From an uncultured Eubacterium sp. (GTDB taxonomy: Bacteria; Bacillota; Clostridia; Oscillospirales; Acutalibacteraceae): a DNA stretch of 8,727 nt. The translations under genes were made by a program, and so were the position numbers. The notes beneath the pieces were generated by a model, which was given only the letters and a program-made list of their open reading frames with translations, had not been told where the DNA came from and ran no database searches. The stretch is taken from NCBI GenBank assembly GCA_902462495.1, contig CABQCC010000062.1:1-8727 (forward strand). Reading direction: 5' to 3'. Positions 6,028 to 8,727 of the stretch are shown here, piece after piece; the first letter of the stretch is position 1, and each line of letters begins with the position of its first letter.

Positions 6028-6833
6028 ATAACTTTACTCATAAAAATTCTTGCAAGAACAATGCCGACAAAATATATGATTGACAAAATAAGCAATACAT
6101 AGTCCTTTGCAGACATTTTCATAATTTTCATTTTAGTTCTGCCGGCACCGCCACGATAGCATCTGCATTCCATTGCATATTCAAGCTCGTTTGCTCGTCT
6201 GAATGATGAAACAAAAAGCGGAATCATAACAGGAACAACAGCCTTTACTCTCTTGAATATTCCACCGCTTTCCATATCTGCGCCCCTGCTTTTTTGTGCA
6301 GACATAATCTTGTCCACTTCTTCAACAAGAGTCGGAATAAAACGAAGCGCAATAGTCATAGTCATTGCAATTGAATGAACATCGACTTTAAATAATTTAA
6401 GCGGTTTCATAAGCGATTCCATTGCATCAGTCAACGCTGTCGGAGTCGTTGTGTATGTCAAAATCAAGCCGAATATAACAAGGATAATAATCCTAAGTGC
6501 CATAAATATTGAATTATTGATTCCTTGAGCGGTGATTTTCAAAAAACCTAATTGTACAAGCGGTTCGCCCGAACCGTAAAAAAGATTAAGAACGGTTGTA
6601 AAAACAACAATGACAATAATCGGTTTTAAGCCTTTAAGCATAACTTTCGGTTTAATCTTTGAAATTGTTGTTACGGCAATTGAAAGGAGCAGAGCCAACC
6701 CCATTGTGTAATAGTTTCTGCACAAGAATACAGAAATCATAAACAACAGCGCAGTAACTATTTTTACTCTTGCATCTGTTTTGTGTACGACAGAATCACC
6801 CGGTAGATACTGCCCGATGGTAACATCAATCAT
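6024..6833 (-). CDS. ecfT: energy-coupling factor transporter transmembrane protein EcfT
   Basis: EcfT is the membrane scaffold of group II ECF importers. It links the EcfA1/EcfA2 ATPase pair to interchangeable substrate-binding S components for vitamins or metal ions. The 269-aa protein has hydrophobic segments near 25-38, 44-56, 70-85, 108-128 and 245-262. A long polar stretch (about 130-230) contains the two coupling helices. Each carries an Arg-Gly motif for ATPase contact: SRG at 182-184 and CRCYRGG at 223-229. The consensus ARG is therefore changed to SRG in the first, with Cys before the first Arg of the second. A strong AAAGGAGG (6848-6841) precedes ATG by 7 nt, and the start overlaps the ecfA2 stop as ATGA. 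No S component is encoded in the window, so a shared module using unlinked S proteins is likely. Confidence 0.95.
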   Translation of the reverse strand: MIDVTIGQYLPGDSVVHKTDARVKIVTALLFMISVFLCRNYYTMGLALLLSIAVTTISKIKPKVMLKGLKPIIVIVVFTTVLNLFYGSGEPLVQLGFLKITAQGINNSIFMALRIIILVIFGLILTYTTTPTALTDAMESLMKPLKLFKVDVHSIAMTMTIALRFIPTLVEEVDKIMSAQKSRGADMESGGIFKRVKAVVPVMIPLFVSSFRRANELEYAMECRCYRGGAGRTKMKIMKMSAKDYVLLILSIIYFVGIVLARIFMSKVI

Positions 6834-7702
6834 TGCAGTTCCTCCTTTTGGCTTTTAAGTCTTGCAAATTCCTCAATTCCCTGCTCAACGGTATAAATAT
6901 CAGTTCTGCAATCAATTCCCATATCGTGAAGTTTTATGAAAGCTTCGGTGACTTCAGGAACATTAAGCCCGATTTCTTTAAGTTCCTTACCTCTTGAATA
7001 AACCTCGTCAACAGTGCCGAACATAGCAATTTTGCTGTCGTTAAACACCAAAACTCTGTCGGCAATTTTTGCAACATCTTCCATAGAGTGTGAAACAAAA
7101 AGCACGGTACTGCCCGACTTGCTTTGATAATCCTTTACAAGGCTTAAAATGACATCTCTGCCCTTTGGGTCAAGTCCTGCACAAGGTTCGTCCAAAATGA
7201 GCACATGTGGTTTCATAGCGATTATTGAGGCTATTGCCACTCTACGCTTTTGACCGCCCGATAAATCAAACGGCGATTTGTTTTCCATTGTTTTGTCAAG
7301 ACCGACATACTCCATACTTTCGTACACACGGCTCTTGATTTCGGCATCGTCAAGACCCATTTGTTCTGGACCGAAAGCAATTTCATTAAAAATAGTTTCT
7401 TCAAAAATTTGATGCTCTGGATATTGAAAACAAAGACCGACTGCAAAACGAACCTGACGGATATTGTCTTTGTTCTCTTTTGCCCAAATATCTTTACCGT
7501 TTACAATTACTGTACCCTCGGTCGGTTTTAAAAGACCGTTGAGGTGCTGAATAAATGTTGATTTGCCGGAACCTGTATGACCGATTATGCCGATAATCTC
7601 GTTTTCCTGAGCGTAAAAATCAACGCCGTCAACAGCACAGAACTCAAAAGGAGTTCCTATGCCGTATATGAATTTTAAATTTTCACACTCTAAAATCGCC
7701 AT
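6830..7702 (-). CDS. ecfA2: energy-coupling factor transporter ATPase EcfA2
   Basis: This is the second nucleotide-binding subunit of the ECF transporter; it hydrolyses ATP at the inner membrane face. In its 290 residues, Walker A is GHTGSGKST (41-49), the Q-loop is FQYPEHQIFEET with Q93, the ABC signature is LSGGQ (147-151), Walker B is VLILDE (167-172) and the switch histidine is H205. The GHTGSGKST and FQYPEHQ forms and the N-terminal GTPFE (16-20) are hallmarks of EcfA2 as opposed to EcfA1. The D-loop region reads DEPCAGLDP, with Cys for the more common Thr. The start shares the TAATG overlap with ecfA1. The binding site AAAGAGAG (7717-7710) is only moderate, consistent with coupled, equal production of both ATPases. 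Confidence 0.96.
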   Translation of the reverse strand: MAILECENLKFIYGIGTPFEFCAVDGVDFYAQENEIIGIIGHTGSGKSTFIQHLNGLLKPTEGTVIVNGKDIWAKENKDNIRQVRFAVGLCFQYPEHQIFEETIFNEIAFGPEQMGLDDAEIKSRVYESMEYVGLDKTMENKSPFDLSGGQKRRVAIASIIAMKPHVLILDEPCAGLDPKGRDVILSLVKDYQSKSGSTVLFVSHSMEDVAKIADRVLVFNDSKIAMFGTVDEVYSRGKELKEIGLNVPEVTEAFIKLHDMGIDCRTDIYTVEQGIEEFARLKSQKEELQ

Positions 7703-8553
7703 TATTTTTCTCTCTTTAAATATTTATATAGTTCTTTTGCACACTCGTCCGAATTAAGAACGGTTTGCTCTGTGTCTAAACCAAGACAATTGATAAGTTC
7801 TGTTGACTGCGGAACTTCAAGTGACAAAGATTTTATTTTATCAACATCCGCAAACACTTCTCTCGGTGTGCCGTCAAGTTTGATAACTCCGTCATCCATA
7901 ACAACAACTCTGTCAGCCTTTACGGCTTCGTCCATATAGTGAGTAATAAGAACAATGGTTATACCCTCTTGTTTATTAAGTTTCATAACCGTGTCGATAA
8001 CTTCTTTTCGACCGACAGGGTCAAGCATGGCGGTCGGCTCATCAAGTATAATACATTTCGGTTTCATTGCAATAATTCCGGCAACTGCAACTCGTTGCTT
8101 TTGACCGCCCGAAAGCTTTGACGGAGTTTTAAGTCTGTACTCATACATACCGACTGTTTTTAACGCTTCGTCAACTCTTTTTCTGCATTCATCGGACGGA
8201 ACACCGAGATTTTCAACGCCGAATGCAACATCTTCTTCAACGATAGAAGAAACAATTTGATTGTCGGGATTTTGAAAAACCATACCGGCATCTCGTCTTA
8301 TATCGTAAATACTATCATCATTTTTTGCGACTTTGCCGTTAACGGTTACAGTTCCCTCATCGGCAAACAAAATACCGTTTGTAAGCTTTGCAACAGTTGA
8401 CTTACCCGAGCCGTTATGTCCGAGAATAGCAACAAACGAACCCTTCTCAATTGAAAGATTAAAATCTTTAAGCACAGGAATACTTACGGGATTATCGTTT
8501 TCATCGGTAGTTTTATAGGAAAACGAAACATTTTCAAATTTAATAAGTTCCAT
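7702..8553 (-). CDS. ecfA1: energy-coupling factor transporter ATPase EcfA1
   Basis: This is the first nucleotide-binding subunit of the ECF importer, forming a heterodimer with EcfA2. In its 283 residues, Walker A is GHNGSGKST (45-53), the Q-loop is FQNPDNQ with Q94, the signature is LSGGQ (147-151), Walker B is CIILDE (167-172), the D-loop is TAMLDP and the switch histidine is H205. GHNGSGKST and FQNPDNQ are the EcfA1 forms. The C-terminal extension after about residue 225 is typical of EcfA proteins. The ATG follows GGAAGG (8567-8562) by 8 nt. That site lies inside the end of the preceding gene, whose stop is 3 nt upstream, so the two are probably co-transcribed. Confidence 0.96.
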   Translation of the reverse strand: MELIKFENVSFSYKTTDENDNPVSIPVLKDFNLSIEKGSFVAILGHNGSGKSTVAKLTNGILFADEGTVTVNGKVAKNDDSIYDIRRDAGMVFQNPDNQIVSSIVEEDVAFGVENLGVPSDECRKRVDEALKTVGMYEYRLKTPSKLSGGQKQRVAVAGIIAMKPKCIILDEPTAMLDPVGRKEVIDTVMKLNKQEGITIVLITHYMDEAVKADRVVVMDDGVIKLDGTPREVFADVDKIKSLSLEVPQSTELINCLGLDTEQTVLNSDECAKELYKYLKREK

Positions 8554-8556
8554 ACA

Positions 8557-8727
8557 TCAAGCCTTCCAAATAGCTGTCGTTCCGCACGGAAGAATTCCGC
8601 CGTTTGCAGTAACAGGCAAGCCGATTTCATCTGCTTCAACGCTTCCGCCGTGCTTTGATGTTATAACATCATCAAGTATGTACTTCATAACAGAAGCGGA
8701 AAGTCCTGCCGAAATCTTTTGAACCTT
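8557..8727 (-). CDS. 3' end of an unidentified gene (C-terminal 56 residues)
   Basis: Reading the minus strand from the window edge, one frame stays open for 56 codons and stops at TGA (8559-8557), 3 nt before the ecfA1 start. The visible tail begins KVQKISAGLSASVMKYILDD and ends GGILPCGTTAIWKA. It looks like a soluble protein end: an amphipathic helix, then a glycine-rich loop-and-strand region with one cysteine. It does not resemble the C-terminus of ribosomal protein L17, which precedes ecfA1 in Bacillus. The open frame, good codon texture and operon-like spacing support a real gene. I cannot name the family. Confidence 0.75.
   Translation of the reverse strand, partial: KVQKISAGLSASVMKYILDDVITSKHGGSVEADEIGLPVTANGGILPCGTTAIWKA

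Noticed and set aside
6830..8553. Recent tandem duplication of one ABC ATPase
   Set aside because: The two proteins carry the separate EcfA1 and EcfA2 signature forms (GHNGSGKST/FQNPDNQ against GHTGSGKST/FQYPEHQ). The duplication is ancient and found across Firmicutes.
1..8727. Mobile element, CRISPR array, riboswitch or defence system
   Set aside because: There are no transposase or integrase frames, no repeat-spacer pattern and no long non-coding leader. The tRNA cluster could serve as an integration site, but no direct-repeat attachment copy is visible.

Overview
The window reads as a stretch of chromosomal housekeeping DNA from a low-to-moderate-GC Firmicute of the class Clostridia, most likely a Ruminococcaceae/Oscillospiraceae-type gut anaerobe. 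That placement is an inference. It rests on the Firmicutes-type ecfA1-ecfA2-ecfT-truA order, a ClpE-type chaperone, CCA-encoding tRNAs in the order Gly-Arg-His-Gln-(Lys), and clear AGGAGG-type ribosome binding sites. Every supported gene lies on the minus strand, so the reading below goes from high to low coordinates.

8727-2766: a tightly packed gene string starts with the 3' end of an unrecognised gene. It continues with ecfA1, ecfA2 and ecfT, the ATPase and transmembrane module of an energy-coupling-factor vitamin/metal importer. Next come truA (tRNA pseudouridine 38-40 synthase), a single-pass membrane-anchored protein with a predicted beta-rich outer domain, a CvpA-family membrane protein and a pgsA-like phosphatidyltransferase. 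Gaps are 3 nt or less, and several junctions are overlaps (ATGA, TAATG). This predicts one co-transcribed, translationally coupled operon whose promoter lies outside the window.

2744-438: a ClpE-like AAA+ unfoldase follows the pgsA-like gene after 21 nt and closes the string. It has an N-terminal four-cysteine zinc finger in place of the usual Clp-N repeats, and a ClpP-docking MGF tripeptide.

437-1: a short intergenic region holds a consensus sigma-A promoter (TTGACA, 17 nt, TATAAT) firing into a tRNA operon: Gly(TCC), Arg(TCT), His(GTG), Gln(TTG) and a fifth tRNA, probably Lys, cut by the window edge. The promoter's spacer and -10 lie inside a perfect 12-bp inverted repeat, the most notable regulatory feature seen.

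Functionally the window links vitamin uptake, tRNA maturation, phospholipid synthesis, envelope functions and protein quality control. I saw no mobile element, CRISPR array, phage gene, toxin-antitoxin pair or defence system, and no clear new biological system. The least understood parts are the anchored-protein/CvpA pair, the truncated gene at the right edge, and the palindromic tRNA promoter.
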